A DNA stretch of 64,000 nucleotides from Hyalella azteca (Eukaryota > Arthropoda > Malacostraca > Amphipoda > Hyalellidae), in NCBI RefSeq assembly GCF_000764305.2, contig NW_025939599.1:55701-119700 (forward strand), given 5' to 3'. Positions 46,780-59,473 of the stretch are shown here, piece after piece (the first letter of the stretch is position 1; the number at the start of each line of letters is the position of its first letter). Made by a program: the position numbers and the translations under genes. The notes under the pieces were generated by a model. That model saw nothing but the letters and a program-made list of their open reading frames with translations, made no database searches and had not been told where the DNA came from.

Positions 46780-47455
46780 AAGACCTGCTCGACGTTGTCA
46801 GCATTGAGAAGACCTGCTCGACGTTGTCAGCATTGTGAAGACCTGCTCGACGTTGTCAGCATTATGTCAGCATTGTGAAGACCTCGCTCGACATTGTCAG
46901 CATTGTGAAGACCTCGCTCAATATTTTCAGCATTGTGAAGACCTCGCTCGATATCTTCAGCATTGTGAAGTCCTCACTCGATATTTTCAGCATTGTGAAG
47001 ACTTCGCTCAATATTGTCAGCATTGTGAAGACCTCGCTCGATAGTTTCAGCATTGTGAAGACCTTGCTCGATATCTTCAGCATTGTGAAGACCTCACTCG
47101 ATATTTTCAGCATTGTGAAGACCTCGCTCAATATTGTCAGCTTTGTGAAGACCTTGCTCGATAGTTTCAGCATTGTGAAGACCTCGCTCGATATCTTCAG
47201 CATTGTGAAGACCTCGCTCAATATTGTCAGCATTGTGAAGACCTTGCTCGATAGTTTCAGAATTGTGAAAACCTCCCTCGATATTTTCAGCATTGTGAAG
47301 ACCTCGCTCGATATTTTCAGCATCGTGAAAACCTCGCTCGATATTTTCAGCATTGTGAAGACCTCGCTCGATATTTTCAGCATTGTGAAGACCTCACTCG
47401 ATATTTTCAGCATTGTGAAGACCTCGCTCGATAGTTTCAGCATTGTGAAGACCTC
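46780..47455. repeat. 30-bp minisatellite, about 22 copies
   Basis: TCGATATTTTCAGCATTGTG plus AAGACCTCGC repeats. Variants TCGATATC, TCAATATTG and TCGATAGTT recur in a fixed order, indicating higher-order units of about 4 to 5 monomers (120-150 bp). Long frames on both strands (about 200 codons each) simply follow the period. Confidence 0.94.
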
Positions 47456-49550
47456 GCCAGGTACTGCGGAATAACGCAGCATTGCGTAGGTATTGCGTTT
47501 TATAGCTTATTTTTTAATTTCATGTAAACAATAAATTTATACGAGTATGTGAACCAAATATAATCTATTAATTCAAATTCTTTAACGCTTTTGCGAGAGC
47601 TGTCTGTGAATTTCCATTGGAACCAAGCATTGTTAATTAAGCTTATTGATTTTCCTAAAATGGTTATTACTGCGATTTTTAACACTACTAAATATTTAGC
47701 TGCAGAGTATGTGTGATGTATGGCTGCAGAGTATTTCTCATAGTAGTATATTGGTATGTTTGTAAATGAAAACATCTCTGAGAACATAGTATTAGAAAAT
47801 AATTCTTAAGAGTTCCGTAATTTTGCGGAACAAGTAAGTGAATTCGAATCTATCTGCCGAACCACAAACTGCACTTTTCAAATTTGAAGCCCAATTGTAC
47901 AAATATATTGTATGGTTATATAAAAATGATAAACAATATTCAAGCATTTGACATACAAGCGAATAATTAAGCCTCGAAGTTTTCGGAGCAGGAGTTTCTT
48001 CTGAACGAGAGTGACCGATTCTGTTTTAGTCTACGGACACGCGCCGCAATGTTTCACTTACTTGCACTCCTGAAGAGAATGGTCCAGTTCTTTGCAGTGT
48101 CCGTTGCGAGTATCGCTATCAAAATTTTTTCGATATTGTTTCAGCACTCAATGCAATACATGATCAGTTGATTTACCAATATATGGATTGGATTTCATAT
48201 AAATTTGGACGCATATTTATCATTAGCTTTAATTTTTATATACTTGTATATTGGAAATGAGCAAGAAAACTGAATTAAATCAGTCTCAGTAAATTGAAAT
48301 ATTTATTCGACAGCATTTAAGAATCTCATATCACGATGTAATTATGGTGAGCATATTGTCTGCATGCAAGTAAAGTTTAGGCTACGTAATTCTTCTGTAT
48401 TGTCATGACATAATTGTAAGCGTGCCAGAAAAAAACAATGATTTAGTTTGAACACGGTTCATCTATTAGCCTAATTTAATACGCGTGGAATGCTTCGATG
48501 TTTCGTTAGGACTGAACCTCGCCTAGCCGTACCCCCAATCGTACAAATCACATCTCGCCCCATCGCTCCAATTGCCAATTATGAAAATTTGCGGCAAGCG
48601 ATTGCCTGAGCTCTTCGATTACTTCAGAGGGTTAGGACGGTATTGGCAGGGGCCAATCTTCGGTTCCTATTGGCCGGAAATAAGCCGCGAAAATTTTTTC
48701 CTTTGGTTGAAATAACTTTGGGGGGATAAATGCTTAAAATAGCTTCGTATTCCCTCGCTATTCACTACGCCATTCTGTAATCCGAAGCTTATTTATTATT
48801 GCTTTATAGCCTTCAGCTCATTAAGAGCTGACAACGGTCAGAGCTTTGTTGTAGCATCAATAGTGGTGAGTCGGAAATCCGTGATCAGCGGCATGCGAGT
48901 CTCAGCAACGTTATACCGGACAAAACCCAAAATTTCGTTTCGGATTTAAACGTTCTGATTTCATGTGTTTTGGTCTGGAACGTTTTCAACCTAGCTGTCG
49001 CGCCAAGTTTAAAAATTTAAGCCCCAAATGTTTTAACATCTAGCGTTTCATTACCGGTTATAAACATTTCGGTCTGGAACGTTTTGGCCATGAATTTTTA
49101 CAATACGAACGTTTGAGCCACGAACGTTGTAATTTTAAAATTTAACCTAGGGATTATCTCTTAAAAGTTTCCGTCCAAAACGTAGAGACAGGAAATGCAG
49201 CAAATGTGGAGGTGGTGGACTAAGCCGAGGTACAGGAGATTGGCCGGGTAGAAGACAGCGGGGAGTTGATTGGGTCGATGAGCAAAAAAAGTGCCAATCC
49301 TAAGCAGCTTATCGATTAAGACCTGCTGCCCTTGCTCCCACAGAACAGGCTTTCTGTGCCGGAATGGTCTTTGACTTTGTCCTTTGTACCTCATAAGCAT
49401 AAATATCTTCTGTTGGTGGTCTTTGGCTCATCAGCCCCTGGACATTTGACAAAATAATATCATTGTAATTAGGACTTTTACGGGTGATGTGTGACTCATC
49501 GGTTGGCCATTAGGCTGATAAACATCAAAATATCATAACATTACACTTGA
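47456..49550. other. AT-rich stretch, no gene seen
   Basis: At 48900-49140 the words AACGTTTTGGTC/GAACGTTT recur irregularly, a faded repeat. The minus frame at 49161-49400 has no motif or splice support. Confidence 0.4.
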
Positions 49551-49569
49551 CATAAAGGACAAAAGGCAT

Positions 49570-49815
49570 AAACCATGTAAGGCTGGTCTTAGGAAATTTT
49601 AATTTCATCAGTTTTAGACCTTGTATGGCTGATCTCCAACCATTTAAATGTCATCATGCTTAGACCACGTAAAGCTAGTCTATGGATATTTAAATTTCAT
49701 CATGCTTAGCTCATGTGAAGCTGGTCTATGGACATTTAAATTTCATCATGCTTAGACTATGTAAAGCAGGTCTATGAACATTTAAATTTCAACAGGCTTA
49801 TACCTTGTACGGCTG
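49570..49815. repeat. Degenerate 46-bp tandem repeat, about 5 copies
   Basis: The unit contains ATTTAAATTTCATCATGCTT, AGACCATGTAAAGCTGGTCT and ATGGAC. Divergence is moderate. No coding content. Confidence 0.82.
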
Positions 49816-52134
49816 GTGAATGACTTGCCAGCTCTTGGCTATAAACCGATAAAAGTCATCGGTCATTGGCCTGACACAGCTCCTATAATAACGGACATTC
49901 CAGTGCGCTGCTTTAAATATGCAGCCTTTTTACTCTCTTCCAAATATCCGCTAGTCTGGGTTCTTTGCACACTTTACTCGGCCGTCTTTTGGCAGTTACA
50001 TTAATAGTCATATAAATACTAGTATAGAAAATATTTAAGTCTGGAAGGTGCTGCCAGGGGAAAAATGTCCTCTTGTTTTCAAGTTCTTTGATGAAGCGTG
50101 GTAGCTAAAGCTAAAATTTCATTGACGTAGAAGTTACCTCTTAGGAAATTCTATTATGGACGCCTGTTCTAAATGCTAATATTAAGAGCCTCTCTAGCCT
50201 GATTACGCTTCTTAATTCGACGCTAATATTCTGTCGTAAACAAGGGCCGTGTTGTCCCCGAATTCACGGCATGCAAATCAGTCACAAGCGTCGGGCAAGC
50301 AAACTCATTTTAAAAAAGGCCGGCATAACGCAAGCAAATATCACAGCGATGGATGTATCCTAGATTAATGTGGAAACTGGTACACACAATGCGTCATATT
50401 GTGACAATTACGAAAGAATGCGTGGTACAAAGCCAGGTTATTATTCACGGGGTGGAATTCTTCACACATGTTTTTGCAGCAAAATATGAAAAACGATTAC
50501 TTTTAATATTGGTTGATCTGAGTTATCTTCCGTGAATACGTTGAACATTGATATGAATGTGTGTTATTTTAGAATTATTTGCCGCCTGTAACTTGGTGGC
50601 AAGAAAGTCATTGATTTTCTGCTAGTTCAGCTCTGCGTAGCCATTGAGAGAGGGAACTCTCCGGTACAAATGTTTCTTCAAAGCTCTAAGATACAAATAA
50701 GTAGTACGTAATGGTGTTTCGGGATAACTGTGAAAAAGCAAACACGTAAGTGTCACTGCGCTGAATGTTACGCTCTGAACGTAAATGGGCGCTCTATAGT
50801 TGGCCACAGACGTCATCAGTTGTTGTTAGAGGCCGTGGGCCATAAAAAGTGAAAATAAACATGATAGTCGTGCAATTTTTTTGTCATTTCAAAAAAATGC
50901 AGGGCATCAGACGAGTTATATGATGTGTTCTGTGTCCTGCCTAAACGTGCCCTGGGTTCTTAGGCCCTCATTAAACCTATTCGGATGTCATTGGCGAAAT
51001 TTGTTTCTTAAAAAGCATTAAATTTGAACACCGTCTACACGCTTAATTATGGTAACATTAAATAATTTTTTCTCTATATATTAATATCACACTATATTGT
51101 AAAAATAAAATAATTTAAACTTGATTTGCTCTTCGAGCTTCACGAGAACAAAAACTCGATCCTAGAGCAAAGATGGCGTCTGCCTCTCCCTAGACCAATA
51201 TTAGCAGGCTTAGGAGCTATAGAAAATATTCCCACATAACTTGCCTAATTCCCTCTTGATAACTTCCCTGAACTTATAATTCTCTATTTTATCGCTCGCA
51301 GCCACGGCCAGGAGTGGCTCCTTGTCGGGATGTCAGCCGTGATCACAAATTCAAATTTAACTGAATTTAGTAAGCATTCATAAATATGGCAGCTGGGGCG
51401 GCTATTCTCCTAGAGCAATTGTGATATTGTGATCAAATTTACGAATTTAATGTTCAGAAAAATTAAGCAATCCAATAGGTTAAAATACCTGTACGCTTTT
51501 TGGGATATATCTTTTCAATGTCCGTGTGAAACTCGATTGAAGTTACTTTAAGGTTGAGAATAAAATATTATTATCTCTTATTTCATATCAGGTTACTTAA
51601 TCATCATTTCATTTGATCGATGAGATTCATGAGATGCGCTACATGATTCAAGTGTGAGACAGAATGCACAGGCAAATGCCTTATATCAAGTTGTAATGGA
51701 TAAATAAAGCACATAATCAACATCAATCTTATTTAAAGTCTAATATCAAAACCTACCCAAAACGCCATGCCAGTCGTTCAGCTGGTTTTCATAGGTGGAA
51801 GTCATCGGTAAATTAGGATCGACCAATAGGAACTGAAAGCTTGTCATGTTTCAATGTTATTAAAAATAGAATATATTGTTATTAACCTATTTTAATTCCC
51901 TAATACTATTAGGAATACAATTTACATTAATTAGTTTTAATACAAGATCGTTTTGATGTTCTAGTAACCAGCCGACCATTTTACCCAGACTTTTCAACTC
52001 CCGTCTAGTGCCACTTTTCGTAATAACCACCTCCATTGACACTACTAATTTACATTTAGTTCACTTCAGTGCCCGCTACTTCAGTTCATATATACCTTTC
52101 TTAGCGATATCCACCAATATTGGCCCAGTTTCAC
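49816..52134. other. AT-rich stretch, no gene seen
   Basis: Only short frames without support. Nothing recurrent noted. Confidence 0.45.
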
Positions 52135-52390
52135 AGCCGTTTGCTGCTATTTCACTTATCTACCCCAGCGATACCCACCAAAACTGGCCCAGTTTCGCCG
52201 CCATGCACCGCCATTTCACTCCTTATCTACCCCAGCGGTACCCACCAAAACTGGCCCAGTTTCACCGCCCTGCACCACTATTTCACTTCTTAACCCCATC
52301 TACCCCAGCGATACCCAGCAAAACTGGCCCAGTTTCGCCACCATGCACCGCTATTTCACTCCTTATCTACCCCAGCGATACCCTGCAATG
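52135..52390. repeat. About 67-bp tandem repeat, 4 copies
   Basis: Units carry TACCCCAGCGATACCCACCA, AAACTGGCCCAGTTTC, then GCCGCCATGCACCGC. Spacings are 67, 73 and 67. Each unit includes the inverted pair AAACTGGCCCAGTTT. The plus frame across it is a repeat artefact. Confidence 0.88.
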
Positions 52391-52564
52391 TTCCTCCCTC
52401 TTCTCCCCATTGTAGCAGTCGAGCGGCGCACGATGCAGCCACAGCGCCAGTGGCGTGGACGCTATCAGCGAGCCCCGCATGTCGTCGCTGAGGTAGATGC
52501 TATCTCGCCGTAATTATCAATAGAAGCCTTGGCACACGCTGCTTTAAATTCTATAACGTCCTCT

Positions 52565-53300
52565 CCATATCAGCACTCCGCACGACACGTTTATACACGT
52601 CAGCTCCCTGCACGACATGTCTTTCTGCTATACAAGTGAGACCATGACACGTCTTTGCATGTCTTCACTCTGTAAAACACGTCTTTAAAGTCAGCACTCT
52701 GTACAACACGTCTTTAAAAGTCCGCACTCTGCACAACACGTCTTTACAAGTCAGTACTTTGCACAACACGTCTTTACAAGTCAGCACTCTGCACAACACG
52801 TCTTTACAGTCAGCACTCTGCACAACACGTCTTTACAAGTCAGCACTCTGCACAACACGTTTTTACAGTCAGCACTCTGCACAACACGTCTTTACAAGTC
52901 AGCACTCTGCAAAACACGTCTTAACAAGTCAGCACTCTGCACAACATGTCTTTTCAAGTCAGCACTCTGCACAACACGTCTTTACAAGTCAGCACTCTGC
53001 ACAACATGTCTTTTCAAGTCAGCACTCTGCAAAACACGTCTTAACAAGTTAGCACTCTGCAAAATACGTCTTTAAAGTTCAGCACTCTGCACAACACGTA
53101 TTTACAAGTCAGTACTCTGCAAAACACGTCTTAACTAGTCAACACTCTGCACAACACGTCTTTAAAGTTCAGCACTCTGCACAACATGCATTTACAAGTT
53201 AGCACTCTGCACAACACGTCTTTATAAGTCAGCACTCTGCACAACACGTCTTTACAATTCAGCACTCTGCACAACACGTATTTACAAGTTAGCACTCTAC
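52565..53300. repeat. 30-bp minisatellite, about 22 copies
   Basis: TCTTTACAAGTCAGCACTCT plus GCACAACACG repeats, with copies one base shorter (TTTACAGTC) that shift the frame. The left edge is degenerate and the body regular. Open frames on both strands follow the period. Confidence 0.94.
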
Positions 53301-54845
53301 TTAAACCTTCTTGGGGTTGAATATGCAATAGCCATCGCTGTATTCGTTACATTGGGTGTTCTTGAGATAACTTTACGATATGCTGAACTGTTCAATAAAT
53401 GAACGATTAGAGCAAATCATGACTATCAGTAATCAAAATTTAAATTCAAATGAATCCAAGACTTCGCAACATTTTCTTGGTGCTAGAATGCGGAGTCAAT
53501 TTTGAAATCCATGCACGTCTATTTCTCGTAAGCTTGTACTGATGACACGATTTGTTTTATTTTTTTTTTCTGTGCACTAAAATATTTATACTTGATTTTT
53601 GGACTAACCAACCGTGTATGAATTTTAGTATTATCTGTTTATTAAGATCGCTTAATCGTTCAAGTTGCCAATCAATCAAAAATTTAAAATGAAAAAATGC
53701 AAGTAAAATCAATAAATGTTTTCATTAAAATGTCATAATTGAATATATGTTGAATTTTCTCGGCATCTTCTTTATTTCGCTTAGCTTAGAGTTTACTTAG
53801 AAATTTTCAAGTTTAAATGAATGAGAATAAATTATAGTGTTTTCAAGTAATAATTGTGATTTACGGATATATGAATTGAATGTCACTTCATAAATGAATA
53901 TAATATGAAAAAAATGACAAATTATGAAGTTAAATGGATTTGTGCTCTATATCAAGTAGAAACATCACAGGGGCATTAGAGGTGAGCAAACTGCACTTCT
54001 TCAATTAATGCAAACTAACCCAGCGGTTCATTTCAAAGATGCGAAGTGATACACATGTTTCCCTCAACTGTCAAGAGCGCCGAGTGAGGGGTAACTTATG
54101 TATTCCTTAACCTGCATGGACGCCGTTTGTGTCGGTAAAACCTTAATCCATCAACTGCCGAGGACGCGCTTTCTTGTGGAGGTGATACCAGCACTCCCCA
54201 ACCTCCGAGGATGCAGTTGATACCTGGGGGATACAGGTGACACCTGTATCCCTCTAGTGGAAAGTGGAAAGCGTCAAGCGGCCATTAGACTCCTATGTAC
54301 ATCTTAGAACTCATTGTGAATTATAAATGTGACTCAAGTCAAACAGTTTCTTGTTGTTGCATCGTTAACGAATCTTGATGTGCTTCAGCATTCAAGTTCC
54401 ATTTTCTACCGTCAAGTTCATTTCATAGCTATTTTGATCTTGAATCCTCGGACATGAGTATGAGATTGAGAGTGATTTTCTACTTTCATTTTATTTTTCG
54501 AATTCACCGTCAAAATGCTAATAATGAACTAACATCTGAGAAGCTAGATAATTCGGTGAACGCACTGTACTACTGCGTAATCGAAGAACGGATTGCATGT
54601 TAATCGGTGAGCGTATACCAAGAATTAGGCAGGTAAAAGCTCCTATTGAGTCTGAAAGACGTATTCGATGCCGGTTGACGTATATGATGCCGGCTAGTGA
54701 TGCCGCTTTTAGATCTGCAACGACAATAATATGAAGATTTATTCATCATTCAAACTCATGGTCAGGCCCAGGGCACATATATCCTACCTGAGACACAGTT
54801 GTACAAGATTATTATTTTGCACCATTTCTTTCTTTTAGTCCGAGT
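53301..54845. other. AT-rich stretch, one short palindrome
   Basis: No gene seen. A 25-bp inverted repeat (GGGATACAGGTG, one base, exact inverted copy) lies at 54228-54252. Confidence 0.45.
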
Positions 54846-54851
54846 TTTATT
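54846..54851 (-). terminator. Candidate polyadenylation signal
   Basis: AATAAA on the minus strand lies about 110 bases past the stop of the candidate terminal exon 54958-55135. It is what makes that exon look like the 3' end of a gene. Confidence 0.35.
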
Positions 54852-54957
54852 GCCGCGCAAAATTCAGCGCTTGAGTAGCCGTTTTTCTGGTGTTATGGGG
54901 CGAAGTGAGAAGCGCGTTTGAAAGGGAGCAAGCGCCATAAATTGGCGTTGTCGACCA

Positions 54958-55135
54958 CTAAGAAGTAAACGAAACCAGGCTGCAATGTGTGTCGGAAAAT
55001 TGCCGCCAGCCGCAGCGACTTTCATTGCATTCTTTAGAATTTTCAGATGCCATCTCAGTGATCGATGGAGCCTCACAGAATACCGTGGGTGCTTCTTCAG
55101 TAGCACCGAGTGCCATGCCGCCCAAACTTGAACGC
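54958..55135 (-). CDS. Candidate terminal exon with apple/PAN-like cysteines
   Basis: A minus-strand acceptor (TTGATTACATTGCAG) at 55136 leads into a frame ending with TAG at 54958. It contains FCEAPSITEMASENSKECNE, then SRCGWRQFSDTHCSLVSF. The E-C-x4-C...F...C-x-L pattern recalls apple/PAN modules as found in the N-terminal half of the lectin at 8530-8860. A competing, longer frame from the same acceptor is open to 54864 and lacks this pattern. No upstream exon was identified. Confidence 0.3.
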
Positions 55136-56937
55136 CTGCAATGTAATCAAAAATAACTTATGACCAAATAATCATTCAACATGATTAATTTGAATTTTGA
55201 TGGAAAATTGCAAGTCGAACTTACGTCGCCGAGCTACGGCGTTGCATTAAAGACACCAAAATATGAGCCTTTCAATTTAAATAATTAACAATGTCGATCG
55301 CGGATGTGTCATATTTTTCTCTGTTAGAAGACCTAAAAAACTTATGGATTCATTCTCAAGATTCACATCTCAAGAGAAAACAAACAAACATTGATTGTGT
55401 TAACACTTAACACTTTGTTGACTTTTCAACCAAAGTAATAATTGTATATTCAGGTGTATAATATAATATTCAATATGATAATATTAAGTAGGTATAATAA
55501 TATTCAAATTATTGCCAATTAGGGACGAAGTAAATGTTTCAAACACTCGTTTGATATTAAGGTTCCAAGTAAATTTTGAAAAATACTAATTAATTTTGTT
55601 CATGATCTACAGAGGGTGCCTAAATTATATTTAAAGTTTGGGTCGTTCGTTTTCCGTCCTACTCATCTGAGAAAAAAAGAAGATTGAGATTTCCTGAAGC
55701 TTATGAACCGATTTGGTACAACTTTTTTCGATTGATGTTCGAGACATTTTCTATTTTTTTAACATTTATATAATTTAAGATTGACTCTTTTTAATACAGT
55801 TGTACAGATGTTTAATTGATCTCCATGTATTTAATATTATAACTATTTAATTGTGCTTGAAATTTAGTATTGGAAATTTTTTTACGATTTCCAAGTTTTT
55901 GTAAAAAATAATACTCTCAATATCAGAAAAATAGCATGTATGCCAGAGCTACGAAAACTGTCACCAGATTTATATGGACGCAGGTACACGAAATAGATCG
56001 TATGATACGTCTGTGCGCCTCAAACTATATAAGTTAAAGTAATAATCCTAACTGCTTCCCTAATCCATTGCCATCCGTGTTATATTGAATGGAATTTTTC
56101 TGTGTCACTCGGACTATATAGCTCAAGCATTGCATGTTTCAAGGCATGCAGAACACTTCGAGCGCCTCAAGTTAATAATTCGGTCTTCAAGTTGTTGATT
56201 TTCCTCATCATATAAAACATAACGAATAAGTAACTAGTAGCCTAAATCCCGTCTAGCGTTACCTGCATTCCTCCGCATTAAACGCTGGGTTAAAGACTAG
56301 TGTGGATATGGACAGCTGGTTGCAGCTGTTTTAGATCGTCGCAGCTGGCACGGCTGGTTGGAGATATTAGATACTGTGGCTCTATTTCTTAATAGGAAAG
56401 AGCTCATGGTTACCTAACTTTAATTACCTTCACTCGAGCCGTAAAATGAAATTGCCGGCACACAAATCGTAAAGGTTCTTCTTGCCCACGTGGCGCGCTG
56501 GCTTGCCAAGTCTGCCGCTGTCACTTCATCTGCTTCAAGTTTTTGCACACATAAAAGTAATGAGATGAATAGCGTGGAGTTAAGTGGGCTTCATACAGTT
56601 TATATTGGCAAGATTAATAGCTTAAGCTCTATTTCTCGTAGGTAGTCACTCTTCCAATTGATGAAAGATGACGGAACGACTTTCATCGTATTATTTTAAC
56701 CGCGTTACGTATCTTCACTCGGATTTCTTTGATTACTGACCAATTTCGATCCTTCTTGTACAGCCACGTTTGCATCCACTATCAAAAAATAACATATATT
56801 GTGTGGGAAATTATGGAAATCCTCGTAACATTTAGTGCCCGTCAAACTGACACCGCGTTCAGAAGTGAAAAATTACATATGGCGAATTCCTCTAAATTTC
56901 TCTATAATCTAAATTAGCTTCAACAAAACCGACTGAA
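55136..56937. other. AT-rich stretch, no gene seen
   Basis: Nothing recognisable. It separates two divergently oriented candidate apple-like exons. Confidence 0.4.
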
Positions 56938-57080
56938 AATAGAGCGCACGCTTTCCTTTGTGTGCCGGCCGCTACCTGCCTGAAAATAAAACACTATCTT
57001 CCCTTGAGTGTGCGGTTGCCTGCGGTCCTGCAAACGGACACACTCTCACACAGCCTGTAACACTGTCCTCACTTAGAGCT
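56938..57080 (+). CDS. Candidate exon with apple/PAN-like motif
   Basis: The plus frame reads LCAGRYLPENKTLSSLECAV then ACGPANGHTL. The N-x-T-L-SSLECAVAC core is typical of apple/PAN-type modules attached to arthropod lectins. An acceptor-like CTGAAAATAG precedes 56942, but its pyrimidine tract is poor. The frame stays open to 57155, where the similarity ends. The right border is uncertain. Confidence 0.3.
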
Positions 57081-57197
57081 GGGATCGTCAAGTACGGAGG
57101 AATTAATACAGCTAAACATGGAGGCCATGATAAGTGTGTGGGGGACGATGCGTGAGTACGTGCATGTTTCAACTTAAGCCCATGTTAATTCCACCTG

Positions 57198-57342
57198 GGG
57201 CCATACTTTCAAAACTCGCTAAGTGAACGTAAGTACTTACGCTCTATTTTCTTGTCTATGATTGGTGGATTTTGGCTTGAAATGCCGTCAATGATTGGCT
57301 GATGAACTCACTATCTCTTAACTTTTTTTAAAGTATAGGCCC
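57198..57342 (-). mobile_element. MITE, single-unit copy
   Basis: This 145-bp element is bounded by GGGCCATACTTTCAAAA and its near-inverted copy TTTAAAGTATAGGCCC. Its interior is the reverse complement of one unit of the element at 2040-2303 with few differences. CCTGG occurs on both sides, partly overlapping the ends, and may mark the target duplication. Confidence 0.8.
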
Positions 57343-57737
57343 TGGTCGGTAATTCTCCGGTTGCGGTTATTCGTTTACTCTGGCTATTGTAAGCTGCTAA
57401 TCTAGTCAGTTTATGAGATATGTTTTATGGCTGAAAAATTTGTGTTTCCTTCTCCGCGTCAATTCGTACTTGAAAATTTTTGTTAGCTGACGATGGGCGT
57501 GAGATTATAAAAAGTTTCGTATTTATGAGTCGAAAATTTTTTTGGTGATATCTTTATATCATATATCACCGATAGTGATATAGGATAATTTAATCTAAAA
57601 GATGCAAATATATTGGAGTGGAGTGTAAATATACATTTGCAAATGTTTATTGCGCCCGACAACCGTAGATTCGGATAAATTTTTATTTGCAATTGTCAAA
57701 GTCAGATTTAATTTTCAAAAGAACCATTCCTGAGACT

Positions 57738-57910
57738 AATTACTGAGAGCGTGTGGACAGGCTAATTACTGAGCGTGTGTGGACAGGCTAATTACTGAGA
57801 GCGTGTGTGAACAGGCTAATTACTGAGCGTGTGTGAACAGGCTAATTACTGAGCGTGTGTGGACAGGCTAATTACTGAGCGTGTGTGGACAGGCTAATTA
57901 TTGGGAGCGT
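57738..57910. repeat. 26-bp minisatellite, about 7 copies
   Basis: GGCTAATTACTGAGCGTGTG plus TGGACA repeats, with 28-bp variants carrying GAGAGCG. No coding content. Confidence 0.93.
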
Positions 57911-58124
57911 GAATAAAGGCTAAATTAGTTACCAAGAACGTGTTGATACTTTAGTAACTAAAAGCATGTCAACAGACTAATAAATGTTAATTAATGTTAG
58001 TGACTTAACAGATAAATGATTGCCAAACATAAGTAATAATAACAAATTTGAATGAGCGCAATGGTGATGAAGTGTAAGCGAATGCTGAACGGGGCTCAAA
58101 ACTAACAGTTCGATTAGTTTTGAA

Positions 58125-58290
58125 GGGCCTGGTTGAGGGCCCAAAGGAGGGCAAATAGACGGAACACGTCCAACGTTACATCCGGGACCCGAGGGCGGGG
58201 TGACCTGCCTAGCGACGACTCGGAGACGGAGGACGACGAAGGCGGCGCATCAGCGTGACCGGGGACTAGGAAGTCCCGAACTCATCATAA
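58125..58290 (+). other. GC-rich block, coding status unknown
   Basis: The block is GC-rich against AT-rich flanks. One plus frame, open without ATG from a stop near 58112, ends in an acidic tail (DLPSDDSETEDDEGGASA) and TGA. It may be a fragment of a gene or element. No acceptor or family can be assigned. Confidence 0.2.
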
Positions 58291-58904
58291 GGTCATAAAG
58301 CCCGACAGCTCTCAGATTTTGACACCAAGTGTATTTTTCATGCAGTTTCTTGGTGCATTAAAATTGCATCCACATATTCGAGGTAATTTCATTTAAAGAA
58401 TTTTTTCTCGTTGACTAAAAATGTGGGATTCCAGCAGTAATTGTGAAGTAATTTGTGCTGAATTGTGTAATTCAATTAAGTGTTTAATTAATTGCGTGTT
58501 AATTTAAAATAAGTGTGTAATTCAATTAAGTGTCTAAAATTCAATTGTGTAATTCAATTAATTACGCAGTAATTGTGAGGTAATCTTTGATTGAATTTTT
58601 ATTTAAAAATTTTAAAACTATATGAATTATTTGCTTCCATATGCTTTTCCATTTTTCGATCATATAATGTAATGCTATGTTATTTTATGTTAAGATATGC
58701 TTGTTATTGGAACTTATGAATTTAACGTAGAGCAGTCCGATTTTCGAAGAAGATTCTCCTTTAATATCTAAACCATGGTACGATTGTACCCTAAACAACT
58801 CAGTTTTTCCCCCAAAACCGGTACAACCATTTCGCATCTTGCCCTTCGCATTTCCCCCAAATTACACCCTTAATTAACATTTTTAATTTCGATTCTAATC
58901 ATGT
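58291..58904. other. AT-rich stretch with faded short repeat
   Basis: TAATTCAATTAAGTGT-type words recur at 58440-58580. No gene seen. Confidence 0.5.
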
Positions 58905-59290
58905 TCTCTCTGTCGGTTTCACTCGTATCTACCGAATTCACGCTAAATTTACTTGAATCAAAATCTTACAAGTCAAGCTCACAGAACGAAGTCATGGTTT
59001 CGTCTTGATCTCGTATGACCCGCAACCCAATAACGCCTTTCTACGTTGGATGAATTACAGTCACAAATTCCTGCGTGCACTGCGCGGTATGGGCAAACGG
59101 TTACCGGTGGCTTTTAAGTGATTTGCCTGCAATGCGATTCGATGATTCAACGATGACCGCTACCTATGCTCACCAGCCTCTTAATTTATAGGTGTTTTAT
59201 TGTCCATTTTTGGTAGATGTGGCCACCCACTGTTACACCACCTATAATCATCGATGCACCACACTTGATTTTTATTTGGGTGCCATCTCT
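58905..59290 (-). repeat. Dispersed repeat B, copy 2
   Basis: This is the reverse complement of 9425-9845, with conserved blocks in the same order. It lacks the 9615-9645 hairpin and has other indels. It represents an unclassified interspersed element without coding capacity. Confidence 0.75.
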
Positions 59291-59473
59291 TCCATTAGAA
59301 TTAAATGCCCTACGACTGCTTATGTTTCTTGATTAACTCTTCAACACCAGCCGTCTTAGGCATAGGTGCTTTGTCATAGGAATAGCTAAAGCTTGTCAAT
59401 GAACCTCGTCTCTGTCAAGTAGGTTACCAGTTTTTCAGCTGAGAACCCATCTCTCAAAAAGTATGAAAGCGTG

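Noticed and set aside
46862..47482. Two opposing open frames of about 200 codons
   Set aside because: Both follow the 30-bp repeat period. Simultaneous openness on both strands is expected from the repeat and not from coding.
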